Below, piece by piece: positions 16,996-28,100 of a stretch of 42,218 bases of DNA (positions are counted from its first letter, which is position 1; each line of letters begins with the position of its first letter). This stretch comes from Pseudomonadales bacterium. GTDB lineage: Bacteria; Pseudomonadota; Gammaproteobacteria; Pseudomonadales; JANQJO01. Made by a program: the position numbers and the translations under genes. Location: the NCBI GenBank assembly GCA_028281605.1, contig JANQJO010000018.1, positions 1 through 42,218 of the forward strand, read 5' to 3'. The notes beneath the pieces are model-generated. The model did not search any database. It saw only the letters and a list, made by a program, of their open reading frames with translations, and had not been told where the DNA came from.

Positions 16996-19900
16996 ATGCC
17001 TACGAAGTTCTTAAATAATCACATGTTGATAAAAATTAGGGTGAAAACATTACTGATCTTATTTACCCTCATCCATGCTCTGTATACAAACTACAGCTAC
17101 GCCGATGACGTCGACGTATTTAGGGCTTTCACTGATTTAAACTTGGACAACCCCAAAATTTTATTCATGGCCGATACCTCCGCAAGCATGCGCTGCGCTG
17201 TGGATTTTGCACAAGAGTTTAATCAAGATTGTCAATTCACCGAACACGCCCAACAACGAATGACACAGGTCCAGCAAGCATTGCACGATTGGTTATTGGA
17301 TTTATCCAGCCACACCGCTGTAGGCCTGGGTCGTTATACCGGCCCAGGAGGGGCCATCATGGCCCCAGTGTTGGCCTTAAACCAATTACGAAAACCAACC
17401 ATCATCACAACACCCGGCAAATCGTTTTTACAATATGAAAGTGTTTCCGTATTACGCAACCCTAAGCACGATGTTTTTTATAAGATGAGCCAGTGGTCAT
17501 CGGCAGATCAAGAAGGTCAACTCGAACTGTCTTTTGATCAAAGCAATCACCGTCTACGTTTGCAATTTCTACAAATACAAATCCCGCCCGGCGCCGAAAT
17601 CACACAAGCCGCATTGGTCCTAAGGTCAGCAACTACGGATACACACACGCCTACTGTCGATATTGCCATTGATCCTGAATTTTTTCCCTACGATGCTCTG
17701 AGCACAGCACCCAGCCCAAAACCCAGTTTTCCTTGGCAACAAACACGACTGCCTCTTAATGCTTGGCCAGAACAAGGGGCATTTCATGAAATTGACGTCA
17801 CCCAAGTTTTACAACAGCGCATCCAAGATGCTCAACAACCCTGGTGCTTTGGTCAATCTCTGTCTTTTGTAGTGAAGCCTCATGTCACAAGTGCCAATAC
17901 ATCTAAAAAACTGTACAGCTTAGAGGGAGATGCCAGCGGAGCCCCCAGGCTCTACGTGCGCTATCGCTTACCCAATAGAAGCAGCTCTTTCAGCACACCC
18001 ATTTGCCGACACAATCAAACAATTGGACTTTTGAAAACAGCAGAAGACGACCAAAGCATCTTGACACAAGCCGGGGACCAACACGCAGAGCTCACTTTAG
18101 CTCCAGCACAACAAGGAGCCAGCTTTAAATTTTCAGAACTGCGCTTTGAACAAGCAATGCCAGGCTCCATTCAAGTCAACTCAGCCCACTTAACTGTCGT
18201 GCCTTCACAAAACAGCAGTGCCCCCCTCCTCATGGATATTTATGCAGCTTCTGGAGACGTAGCCACAATTTCTCACGAGCTGTTGGCCAAAGCAGCCCAA
18301 GGTACCGCAACACTACCCAATGGATTGAGCATAGTAGGCCCACTGCGTTGGGAAGTTACACAGCCGTGGCTACAAAACTTACCCGTGCAATCCCCTGATT
18401 TATCATCCCTAATACAACAAACAGTGACCGACAGTACCTGGTCTAATCGCAGTACTTTAGGACTCATTTTATTGGCCAGAAGCGGTGAACGTAAAATCTA
18501 TAGCGTTGAACGCGGCCAAGGCTTGCAAGCCAAGCTCGACTTTAGCTGGCAAGGCACCTACCCTCTCTCCAGCGGACTGACACACCGCTTAAAGCTGTTA
18601 CAAGACATCTATTTATTACCGCAAAATGGCTATACACCAACAGCAGGCGCCTTACTTGAAGCGGCTCATTATCTTTTGGGCAAAACAGTTGAGTTTGGCG
18701 CAAGCCGAGGGGATCAAGGCAATGCCTTTGCGATTGGCCCTGATTTTAGGCAAACACATACGGTGAGCGCAGCCTCCACTTACAGTGGCGGTGCAAGCAT
18801 CACAGGACTAAACAACTGCAGTGGCCTTGATGACAGAAACGTAAGCTGCATCGACGAACAAATCACTGGCAACCCTATCTATCAATCGCCCTTTGCTGGT
18901 GAATCTATTTCTGATACAGTGTGCCAAAACACGCATATTGTTATTTTAACAGACGGCTACCCCAACGAAGAGGTTAACAACGCGCGTTCAACAACAAGCG
19001 GCAACTCATTACCTGACTTAATCCATACTCTAACATCAGGAAACTGCGAAGACTCTCAATTTCCTCAAGACGTGGGACAGCAATTTCAACAATCTTTTGA
19101 ATGCAGCGCACAAATCGCCAAATTTCTTAATCATCAAGCGCAATTAAACGGCAAACCTATCAGCATTAAAACACATACCATCTTATTCGCTTTTAATTCA
19201 CCACAAAATGCTTTTGAACTGCTGGTCTCTGAAGATTATGGCGGTGGACTCTTGCGCTTGGCCAACAATGAAGGAGAATTATTAGAAGCCCTGCGTAAAG
19301 TATCCGATGTGATCACGGGCTCTACCATAACCCTGACCAATCCAGTGGTAGCCGTCAATCAACTGGGACGCATGCAGCACATGGATCAAGTGTATTTTTC
19401 ATTATTCAAACCCAGCAATCAATTATTTTGGACCGGTAATTTAAAACGTTATCGCGTTGATTTTAGCTCAGGCAACTTGGTTGACGCACGCGACTTAATG
19501 GCCATCGACACTAAGCGAGATGGCCGTAATTTCTTTCGCAAAACAGCACGCAGTTTTTGGTCAAAAGAAGTGGACGGCAACGAGGTCGAGCTAGGAGGTG
19601 CCGCTGAGCGTTTATCACGCTATGTCAATACCACAGGACGTCAGGTTTTCACTTTCACAGGGGAATATAAAGAAAAAGACTGGGCCCTAGTACCCGATGT
19701 CAGCCTTGGTTTTGCTGACGAACTCGCAGACCCACAAAACCGATTTGATCTCAGTGGCACTCAAAACTCAGATCATGACGTACGCATCGCTGCTTTAATG
19801 GGTTTACCTGGAACCGATCCTTCCTTAATAAAAAGAAGACAAACCATTGCAAACTGGGCACGCGGGCTCGACACGACCAATTTAGAAAGTGGAACACGCA

Positions 19901-21576
19901 ATGAAATGGGTGCGTTTATTCACTCAGGAGCTGTGTTGATCAATTACGGTTATGATAACCCTGGCGCTAATAAGCCGGTACCCCCAACCGACCCAGATCT
20001 ACAACACAATACCTTGTTCATCAGCTCCAATCAGGGTTTTTTACACGCGATTGATGCTAAAACAGGAGATGAATTATTTTCTTTTATTCCCCCTGAGTTA
20101 ATACAAAATCTACCGACCTTAGCCGAGGGCAATCTCAATGATGAAGCCAACCCTTTACTGTACGGACTAGACACAACTTGGACTGCTTGGCGTTACGATG
20201 CGTTTGTCGCCCAGCCAGATGGCAGCTTCACTCGTGACGATATCATCAGCACCAACAAACACAACCGCACCTATTTGCAAGACGATCATGTCTTTGTATA
20301 TGCTGGCATGCGTCGAGGTGGGTCCAATTACTACGCTTTAGATGTGACACAAAGTTCTCCTAAAGACATAGGTACTCGTATTAAACCCAAATTGAAGTTT
20401 GTGATACGAGGTGGCCAACAAGTTGCCCCTCAAAACCCTTATTATTTACTGGGACAAACTTGGTCGCAACCGGTATTAGCACAAATACGTCTACAACGCT
20501 CAGGCAAGAGCACAGTGTTCCCAGTGATATTTTTTGCAGGTGGCTATGACCCCAGTGTCTATGACATGACCTCTCAAGGTTTATTTCCATCTGAGTTCGA
20601 GAATCCAAGTCCTCATGCCAAAGGCAGCGCACTGTATATGGTTGATGCCAACACGGGTGAACTACTATGGTGGGCAGCCAAACAAGCGGGCAACGCACGC
20701 CACCCAGAACTCAGGCACAGCATCACAGCCAAACTTAAAACATTAGATTTAGATGGAGATGGTTTAACAGATCGCCTTTATTTTGTTGACTTAGGTGGTC
20801 AAGTTTTTCGAATTGAGCTGGACAATGGCAAACCACAAGCGGCCAATACACCCAACGAATTGGCTAAAATTTACAAAATAGCTGAGCTAGCTGGCAGTGG
20901 CAGGCAAGCACGGCGTTTCTTTGAAGCGCCCAGTGTTGCCATCATGCCAGGAACTAGCGATCAGCGAGTCATTGGCATCGCGGCTGCTTCAGGCTATCGC
21001 CCTAGTTTACAAGATGAGTTTTTAGAAGACGGTGTTTTTGTGCTGTTTGATGAATATGACACACTGGAACAAACTCCTCCTGTCATTACAGCCAATCAAC
21101 TGACCACGTTAAATTTAGCCGATACATCTGGTATCCAGTTACAAGCCAATACTTTGGGTTGGCGAGTTACACTCGGTGATCGTGGTGCACAAGGTGAAAA
21201 AGTCTTAGGTTCTCCACTGATTTTTCGGAATCGTTTACTGTTTGTCAGCTACGTTCCCAAGCAAAGGTCAGCCGTACCGGTCGCCAGCTGTGCTCAAGTC
21301 GACGAAGCATTCGGTCTCAATCGTTTGTATATTCTCGAAGCAAAGACTGGAGCCAGCACCAGTGCTTTTAACAAACTCACCAACATTGCTCAGTTTGGTA
21401 GTCATCGTTATATTGAAGATTTTACTTCCACATTAGCTGCCACACCGCAAATGTTGGTGGGCCCAAATGGGCAGTATGTATTAATGGTGGGTGCGGAGAT
21501 TTTTCGTTTGAGTGAAGATGTTAATATTGAAGGTGGGTCTTTTATTCGTACAAAGGGTTGGCGTCGTGTTGAATAA
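16996..21576 (+). CDS. pilY1: Type IV pilus tip adhesin PilY1
   Basis: PilY1 is a calcium-dependent pilus-tip adhesin and mechanosensor. I place the start at the ATG at 16996, which has AAGGA upstream, giving 1526 residues and a signal peptide ending YSYA. The von Willebrand A domain has the MIDAS motif DTSAS and later TDGYPNEE. Between these, two modules of about 180 residues (about 17430-17990 and 18030-18580) resemble DNRLRE/CBM96-type domains; each ends with a paired pattern K-[KI]-[LY]-S-[LV]-E then A-x-L strands. The C-terminal beta-propeller starts near 19980 (LFISSNQGFLHAIDAKTG) and contains the calcium loop DLDGDGLTDR. At about 1526 residues it exceeds Pseudomonas PilY1 (about 1160), the excess being the inserted modules. 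Confidence 0.9.
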   Translation: MPTKFLNNHMLIKIRVKTLLILFTLIHALYTNYSYADDVDVFRAFTDLNLDNPKILFMADTSASMRCAVDFAQEFNQDCQFTEHAQQRMTQVQQALHDWLLDLSSHTAVGLGRYTGPGGAIMAPVLALNQLRKPTIITTPGKSFLQYESVSVLRNPKHDVFYKMSQWSSADQEGQLELSFDQSNHRLRLQFLQIQIPPGAEITQAALVLRSATTDTHTPTVDIAIDPEFFPYDALSTAPSPKPSFPWQQTRLPLNAWPEQGAFHEIDVTQVLQQRIQDAQQPWCFGQSLSFVVKPHVTSANTSKKLYSLEGDASGAPRLYVRYRLPNRSSSFSTPICRHNQTIGLLKTAEDDQSILTQAGDQHAELTLAPAQQGASFKFSELRFEQAMPGSIQVNSAHLTVVPSQNSSAPLLMDIYAASGDVATISHELLAKAAQGTATLPNGLSIVGPLRWEVTQPWLQNLPVQSPDLSSLIQQTVTDSTWSNRSTLGLILLARSGERKIYSVERGQGLQAKLDFSWQGTYPLSSGLTHRLKLLQDIYLLPQNGYTPTAGALLEAAHYLLGKTVEFGASRGDQGNAFAIGPDFRQTHTVSAASTYSGGASITGLNNCSGLDDRNVSCIDEQITGNPIYQSPFAGESISDTVCQNTHIVILTDGYPNEEVNNARSTTSGNSLPDLIHTLTSGNCEDSQFPQDVGQQFQQSFECSAQIAKFLNHQAQLNGKPISIKTHTILFAFNSPQNAFELLVSEDYGGGLLRLANNEGELLEALRKVSDVITGSTITLTNPVVAVNQLGRMQHMDQVYFSLFKPSNQLFWTGNLKRYRVDFSSGNLVDARDLMAIDTKRDGRNFFRKTARSFWSKEVDGNEVELGGAAERLSRYVNTTGRQVFTFTGEYKEKDWALVPDVSLGFADELADPQNRFDLSGTQNSDHDVRIAALMGLPGTDPSLIKRRQTIANWARGLDTTNLESGTRNEMGAFIHSGAVLINYGYDNPGANKPVPPTDPDLQHNTLFISSNQGFLHAIDAKTGDELFSFIPPELIQNLPTLAEGNLNDEANPLLYGLDTTWTAWRYDAFVAQPDGSFTRDDIISTNKHNRTYLQDDHVFVYAGMRRGGSNYYALDVTQSSPKDIGTRIKPKLKFVIRGGQQVAPQNPYYLLGQTWSQPVLAQIRLQRSGKSTVFPVIFFAGGYDPSVYDMTSQGLFPSEFENPSPHAKGSALYMVDANTGELLWWAAKQAGNARHPELRHSITAKLKTLDLDGDGLTDRLYFVDLGGQVFRIELDNGKPQAANTPNELAKIYKIAELAGSGRQARRFFEAPSVAIMPGTSDQRVIGIAAASGYRPSLQDEFLEDGVFVLFDEYDTLEQTPPVITANQLTTLNLADTSGIQLQANTLGWRVTLGDRGAQGEKVLGSPLIFRNRLLFVSYVPKQRSAVPVASCAQVDEAFGLNRLYILEAKTGASTSAFNKLTNIAQFGSHRYIEDFTSTLAATPQMLVGPNGQYVLMVGAEIFRLSEDVNIEGGSFIRTKGWRRVE

Positions 21577-21636
21577 CTCTGTAAAAATACAAGTTGAAAT
21601 TGGGAAAGACGAATTCGACCAATTTATTGAGATAAA

Positions 21637-22191
21637 CTACACAGCCATACAATCCAAAAAACCTTTATCAATTTCTGGAGAAAAATGAAACTTGACATCT
21701 TTTTCTCTATTGTTTTCCGCAGCATCCATGTTCACTATAACTGTAATTTTCTCTTGACTATAAACATTCAATGATAAAAATTTCTGAGATCTTATATATA
21801 TTACAGGATTTTCTGGAAGATCATAGGGAAAATTTATTTTTAATTTGCCTGAACCGTAAAATTTCGTATTAGAAATTTCTCCTGAAAGACTAGAAAACAA
21901 TTTTATCTGATTAATTATCATGCTTTTATTTGCACAACTGTTTACACACCTAAATGATATTGATACTTTGTATGGTGATTTAGTTCCTACTAAACTTGCT
22001 CTTACCAAATAATTGTTAAATAAGAAGTCAGAATAAAGGTAAGGCTTTTCTTTCAGATCATAGATAGAAAATTCAGGCTGAAGAGTGGGCCTATAGTAAT
22101 GATTTTCCCATTTTTCAAGCGTACAACATGCGCTCATCAAAAAAAACATAAAAAACAATAGCGTTTTTTTAGCAAAGAAATAAAATTTCAT
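21637..22191 (-). CDS. Small lipoprotein paired with the Rhs gene (possible immunity)
   Basis: The protein has 184 residues. A hydrophobic leader ends FLMSAC, a lipobox-like site, so lipidation at Cys22 is likely and the protein would be membrane-anchored in the periplasm. Further cysteines occur in FRCVNSCANKS and near the C-terminus (DCMAV). No family was recognised. It begins 8 bp after the Rhs stop; the Rhs TAA lies inside its Shine-Dalgarno region (AAGGATAAAA), implying tight coupling. A small gene directly after a polymorphic Rhs C-terminus is often the immunity gene. Its exported location would fit a toxin acting in the periplasm or membrane. It could instead be a secretion accessory; the call rests on position. 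Confidence 0.5.
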   Translation of the reverse strand: MKFYFFAKKTLLFFMFFLMSACCTLEKWENHYYRPTLQPEFSIYDLKEKPYLYSDFLFNNYLVRASLVGTKSPYKVSISFRCVNSCANKSMIINQIKLFSSLSGEISNTKFYGSGKLKINFPYDLPENPVIYIRSQKFLSLNVYSQEKITVIVNMDAAENNREKDVKFHFSPEIDKGFLDCMAV

Positions 22192-22199
22192 TTTTATCC

Positions 22200-25100
22200 T
22201 TAATATTGTAATGGCTCAAGAGCTCGATAAGACCTATTAAAGAAGTTACTTGGATCTTTCAGATTATTTCCGTACACCATATAAGGTATTACATCTGCAA
22301 TAGTATGAGTAAAACCAGATTGTCCAAAATTATAACTACTCATTGCCAAGTCACTCATTTCCAAAGTTCCTTCAGGGGTTAGAATCACTTCGACAGAACC
22401 ATAAGTCTCAACCTTGAAGTTAAACCGCCTATTATATTTATTACCTTCCCCCCATGTATGGAATCTAATTTTCCCCCATTTAGGTTTTCCAACAGCATCC
22501 TTAGTTTCCACAAAAAAATCTTCTAAATCTTGCTCTGTAATATTATTTGGGTCAATACCTAATTTTTCTAAAGCTGCTCTATTCTTATAAATTCGATACC
22601 CTTGCAACCCAACCATCAAACCAAACACAGCATCATCACTTAAATCTAAAGCATCTGCTACCCCTTCAAATACAGCACTCCCAATCTGATAATCCACATA
22701 TCTATCAACAGCGTAATTACTAAGAGAGCTTATCGATTGAGTTGCCACATAATTTTTCCCAGTTTCTTGCGCAGCTAACTTTGGTGCTGACCAAGCATTC
22801 AAACCACCCTGCCCAAGGCTTATTACTCCATATGCCTGCAATGATTTACCAAAACCATACTTAAAAGCATCATTAAAACTAGCTCCTTTATCATAAACTC
22901 TACTTCCTTTTGCAGTGCCATAAGCTGCTGCAACTGCACACTGCGGTCCACAAACAAATGCACCCCCAATAGCTGCTACAGCAATATACGCAGTTCTTCT
23001 AATATCCTCCCAATGCCTCTTTACCGATTTTTCAAACCGTTTAAATGCTTTTCGAACCCGTTTAAATGGATTTCCAAATTTAAGATACCCTGTCGGATCT
23101 GTGTATCTCAGTGGATTATTCCAAACATAACTGTACCGATTATAGCTCTGCAAATTACCAGGCGCTTGAATAATCGGATCAGCGCTCAAAAATCGTCCAA
23201 TCACTGGATCATACACCCGCCCATTCATATGCACCAACCCAACCGAATCCACATGCTCATGCCCAGTAAACCCTCGATTGGTGAAACCCGATGAAAAATT
23301 CAATAAATCAAAATTCAAATCCCCATTAGTATGCCGCCTCTTACCCCAAGGATCATAACTCATCCGCTCCAACACAGTACCCAAATAATCAGTCGCAGCT
23401 ATCGTCGAACCTAAATGATCTTTAATCAAATAATTCAAATTTTCCCCACTCGAATCTTTGATCACAACCGCATAATTACCAATGTAAATTTTCTCTTTTG
23501 TCCCCCCTACACCCGTAATCTTTTCATAGTTTCCAACATAATGCGTCGTCGCACTCCCTTGACTGGTTGTATCCTGTCTCTTAAATCGGACTCGATTTGG
23601 ACCATACCAAAACTGTGCTGTATTTCCAGCCTTACTTATCACGCTCGGCTTATTAAACGTCGTATACTGCACCGTACGACCATCACCTGAAAGCATATTT
23701 CCATTTTGGTCATAACAATACTGCTGACCATTCACACTCGTCACCGCATGCGGACCCGCTAAAATACCATTACAATTACCCCCATAACTATATCCACCCA
23801 CATCAGACTTATTCACAATATTGCCCAAAGCATCATAACTGACACTCACATTCGAACTCACAGGCGCAACCGTTGCAATATTTGTTAAACGATTCACGTG
23901 ATCGTAGGTAAACGTATCCGTAACATTCGTAACATAATCGTTTCGACTACTAAGGTTGCCCACCGCACTCCAGCTATAATGCTGACTCACAAAACTAGGC
24001 CCAACAACCCAAGCCGCTATATCCGTTAGCCTTCCCATTTGAACATCATACACCTTAGAAACATTAATGTTAGTCCCTAACTTATAAGATTCTAACTGTC
24101 CCCTCTCACTAAAGGCCAGCGCCTCCCAAAGCGTATTCGATGTACCTACTTGAGTCACCTTCTCTAGAAAACCTAAAGTCTCATTGTAATGTCTTTTAGT
24201 AGTGTAACCCGTTGGATACTGTACTTCATCAACACGACCTAAACTGTCGTAACTCGTAGTAATATGATAAGCCTGTCCATCTATTGTTGTACTAACTGTT
24301 ATAGGGCGCCCTAGACTATCGTAGTTAATCGAACGTGAAAAACGATTACTGCTCGATTCTGAAGATAACTTACCCAACGCATAATTGCCTACATCATAGG
24401 TCCAGCTTGAAATCATACCGTTGTGATCCGTACGCTGTGTCATTCTTCCTAATATATCATACTGCATGCTAGTGGTCTGACCCTTGGCATCTGTTTGGGA
24501 TTTGAGCTTGCCATCTACATAATAAGTGTAAGTCCAAAGACCTTGATCCGGATCATCCATTTTAACCTTACGACCGCGGATATCGTATTCAACTTTAACT
24601 TCATTGCCGTTAGGATCAGTTGTTCGAACCAAATGACCAAACGCATCGTATTGCATTGCGAGTGTATTATTATCATTATCAATCGTTGTAATCAGCTGGC
24701 CCGCATTGTTCTTTATTTCTGTTTGAGTTTGAGCTGCTTGTCCATCACCAGGGGTCAATGTCCTAACTACAGTATTACCATTATAATTTATTACAGTCGT
24801 GTTGCCGTTAGGCTCCAAAATCGAGATCGGACGGTTTAATGCATCATAATTTGTTTCAGTATATTGCGCCACCTCCCCCGCATAATAGGGTTCTGAAACT
24901 TTAATCACCCTTCCTAAAGTATCGTATTCTTTCGTCACAAATATAAAATTATAGACCCCAGCAGATGTTTGACCTTGACGCTCAGTTCTCACTTCTCTGC
25001 CCAAAGTATCATAATAACTATGTACTGTAGGCTGCCCCGTACGTGCTATGTAGCTGTAAAAAAGCTCACCTGCTGAACATGTGCTGATACACCACTCTTT

Positions 25101-28100
25101 GTCTGTTACTGTAATTTTTCCATCAGGTAAAATTCTTTGCTTTTCTTGGCCAAAGCTGTCATATATCACGGTCGTAGTGCCAGTACTTGGATTAGCAATG
25201 CGTGTCGGCTTCCAGGAATAAGCTGCGTTATCATAATAGTAGATCGTCTCATGCCCTAAAGCATTGATCGTTTTATGATATCTGCCCGTATTATCATAAA
25301 TACTCTCAGAGGTTCGTGTTGTAATGTCTGCACCACTGAGAATTGTCTTGGTTCGCTGACCTAACAAAGCATCATATTCATAGTCTGTAGTAATCTCAAG
25401 ACTCGTGTTGGGTTCCACTACTGTTTGTTTTAACTTACCTGTATTTAAATAGTAGTCATAAGATTTTACTTTGGTTTGCGTATTTGACTGGAAAGGCAAC
25501 GCAGGACCAAATACTGTCGCTTCTATTGTTTCTTGTTGTACAAAAGGCTGTAATTCTGGAACATGAAGGAAAGAATAATATTGATAAGTAGTTGTAACTT
25601 GCTGAACTTTGTTCAACTCCCAACAATCATAAGCTCGATCGATGGTCACTCCAAACGAACCGGCACAGGTTACAGTTTGCGTGAGCAACCAAGCGTTTGG
25701 GTCTATTACTCTCTGCGTTGTTACAACATTCATTTTAGCCCCGTTTAAATCGTCTTTTTGTACGGTGCTGGTTTTAATAAAGGGTAAACTCACAGGACCA
25801 CTTGTATAGGTGACAAATTCATTATAAGTTGTAGTGAGCCTACCATCGCCCGAACTGTCGACAAGCTGACTTTCAATCATACCTACTGTCATATTTGACC
25901 AATCTTGGGAATAGAAAGTCGTGGTAACAAGACCTGCCGATTGATTGTTCTCAACCACTGATCCAAAGCCTAAACCTCCCATGCCACGCCGGTGAACTTT
26001 CATAGACGAATAAGCATAACCAGTTAAATTCGTAGAACCAAGACCGTTATCTGTTTGGACTTGACTGACTACTGGCAGTGCTCCAAGAAAATCGAATTCT
26101 GGATAAATAGCTCCCGCCCCTTTTATGTAGTAAGTTGGGTCCGTCAGGTAAGCATAATCTATATTCGTATAAGCCCCGAAATTTGTAGTAATAAGCTCTA
26201 ATCTAGGAACCTCTATACGATTGAAGCCACACAAAATACCATTAGAGGCTCTAACACAAATATCAGCTAAACCATCCCCATCTAAATCTCCATAACCAAT
26301 AGTTGCATAGTGCTCTGGAGCACTCCAACCCTGACCATATTGACTCGTCCACACTTTATCATCAATAAACCCTTGACCATCGTTAAAACCACAAATCATA
26401 CCATTAGAAGCTCGACCACAAATATCAGTAAGACCATCAGCATTGAGATCTAAATAGACAATCGTCGAGTAATGTTCAGGAGCTGACCAAGAAGCACCAA
26501 ACTGAGAGGTCCAAATATTGCCAGGCAAAAATCCTGAACCATCATTCAGTTCACATAAAATTCCATTTGAAGCTCTACCACAAATATCAGCTCTACCATC
26601 TCCATTCAAATCTGGATATCGAATCGTTGAGTAGTACTCAGGCGTATTCCAAGTGGCACTGTAGCCATTGGTCCAATACGTAGTGTTAATAAAACCCGTT
26701 GCACCATTACTGATACCACAAATGATACCATCTGCAGCCCGACCACAAACATCGGCTTGGCCATCGGCATTTAAATCAGGAAAGCTGATCGTAGAATAGT
26801 GCTCTTCATATCCCCAGCCGACTCCATATTGACTCGTCCAAATAGTGGGGGTTCCAAACCCTGTACCTGTGTTAATTGCACAGAGAATACCATTAGAAGC
26901 CCGACCACAAATATCAGCACGACCATCTCCATTAATATCCGGATAGCTAATTGTTGAATAATGCTCAGCAACTCCCCAAGAAGCACCATAGGCAGAAGTC
27001 CAACGAGAGGTCTGATCAAATCCATCGCCATTACTCAGCCCACAAATAATGCCATCTGAAGCTCTTGCACAAATATCAGCTTTGGTATCCCCATTTAAAT
27101 CTGGGAATCGAATCGTTGCATAATGCTCTGGATAATCCCAATCCAAACCATATTGTGTGGTCCATATTTTATCATCAATAAATTGTGCGCCATCACTAAC
27201 CGCACATAAAATACCATTAGAGGCTCTACCACAAACATCAACTCTACCATCACCGGTTACATCAGGATATTGAATAGTACTGTAGTGTTCCTCTGTTCCC
27301 CATGTCGAACCAAAGCTGTAAGTCCGTATTGCAGGCGTATCAAAGTCTTCAACAATAGTTTGGTTAGATACGAATAATGTCTCTAAGCAAACTGTTGGAG
27401 AAGAGCATAATTCAATTTTTGACACAACAGATTGACGGTTATTCACATCATAGGATAAATTATAGGTTCTTAGCGAATGAACTCCATTTTTGACTTCGAT
27501 ACTTTTTAATCTTTTTGAATGATCAACCAAAACACCTCCTTTAGGCCAATTTGCATCAGGACGTGTTTCATAGGTAAACTTTACAATATAGCTGGAGTAC
27601 TCAACTGTCTGTAACAGGCTAATACCTTGAGCTTGATTATATTGGTATCGGTATGTGACTTTATTACCAAACCGATCCTCAACCTCTTTTAATAACCACT
27701 GATCAATATTAGATAGTGAATTAAATTTTACTTCGTATTCTGGAGAACCACCAAAACGAGTTATAGTTGCATCATCTCTATGTAACACCCAATAATCAGG
27801 CCCATCTCCGTTACTGTCATAGGAAGTAAGTTTATTAGATGAACCTACATCAGGAGAATAAACCGCTTCATGATAAAGCGTTGAGCCACTTACTGTCTGA
27901 GTATAACGACTCCCACCAAGACAAAATTGGTCATTATCATCGTAATCAACTGGGTCAATATAACCGTCTCTGGTTAGATCGGTTGGACAACGCATAACAG
28001 CACTTAAGCCTGAGAGTCCCCACCCAAGACCGAGCTCTCCATTGCCGGATTGGCTATTATAAACAAAAGCTAAATTTGGTTGCATTCCATTAATTCCAGG

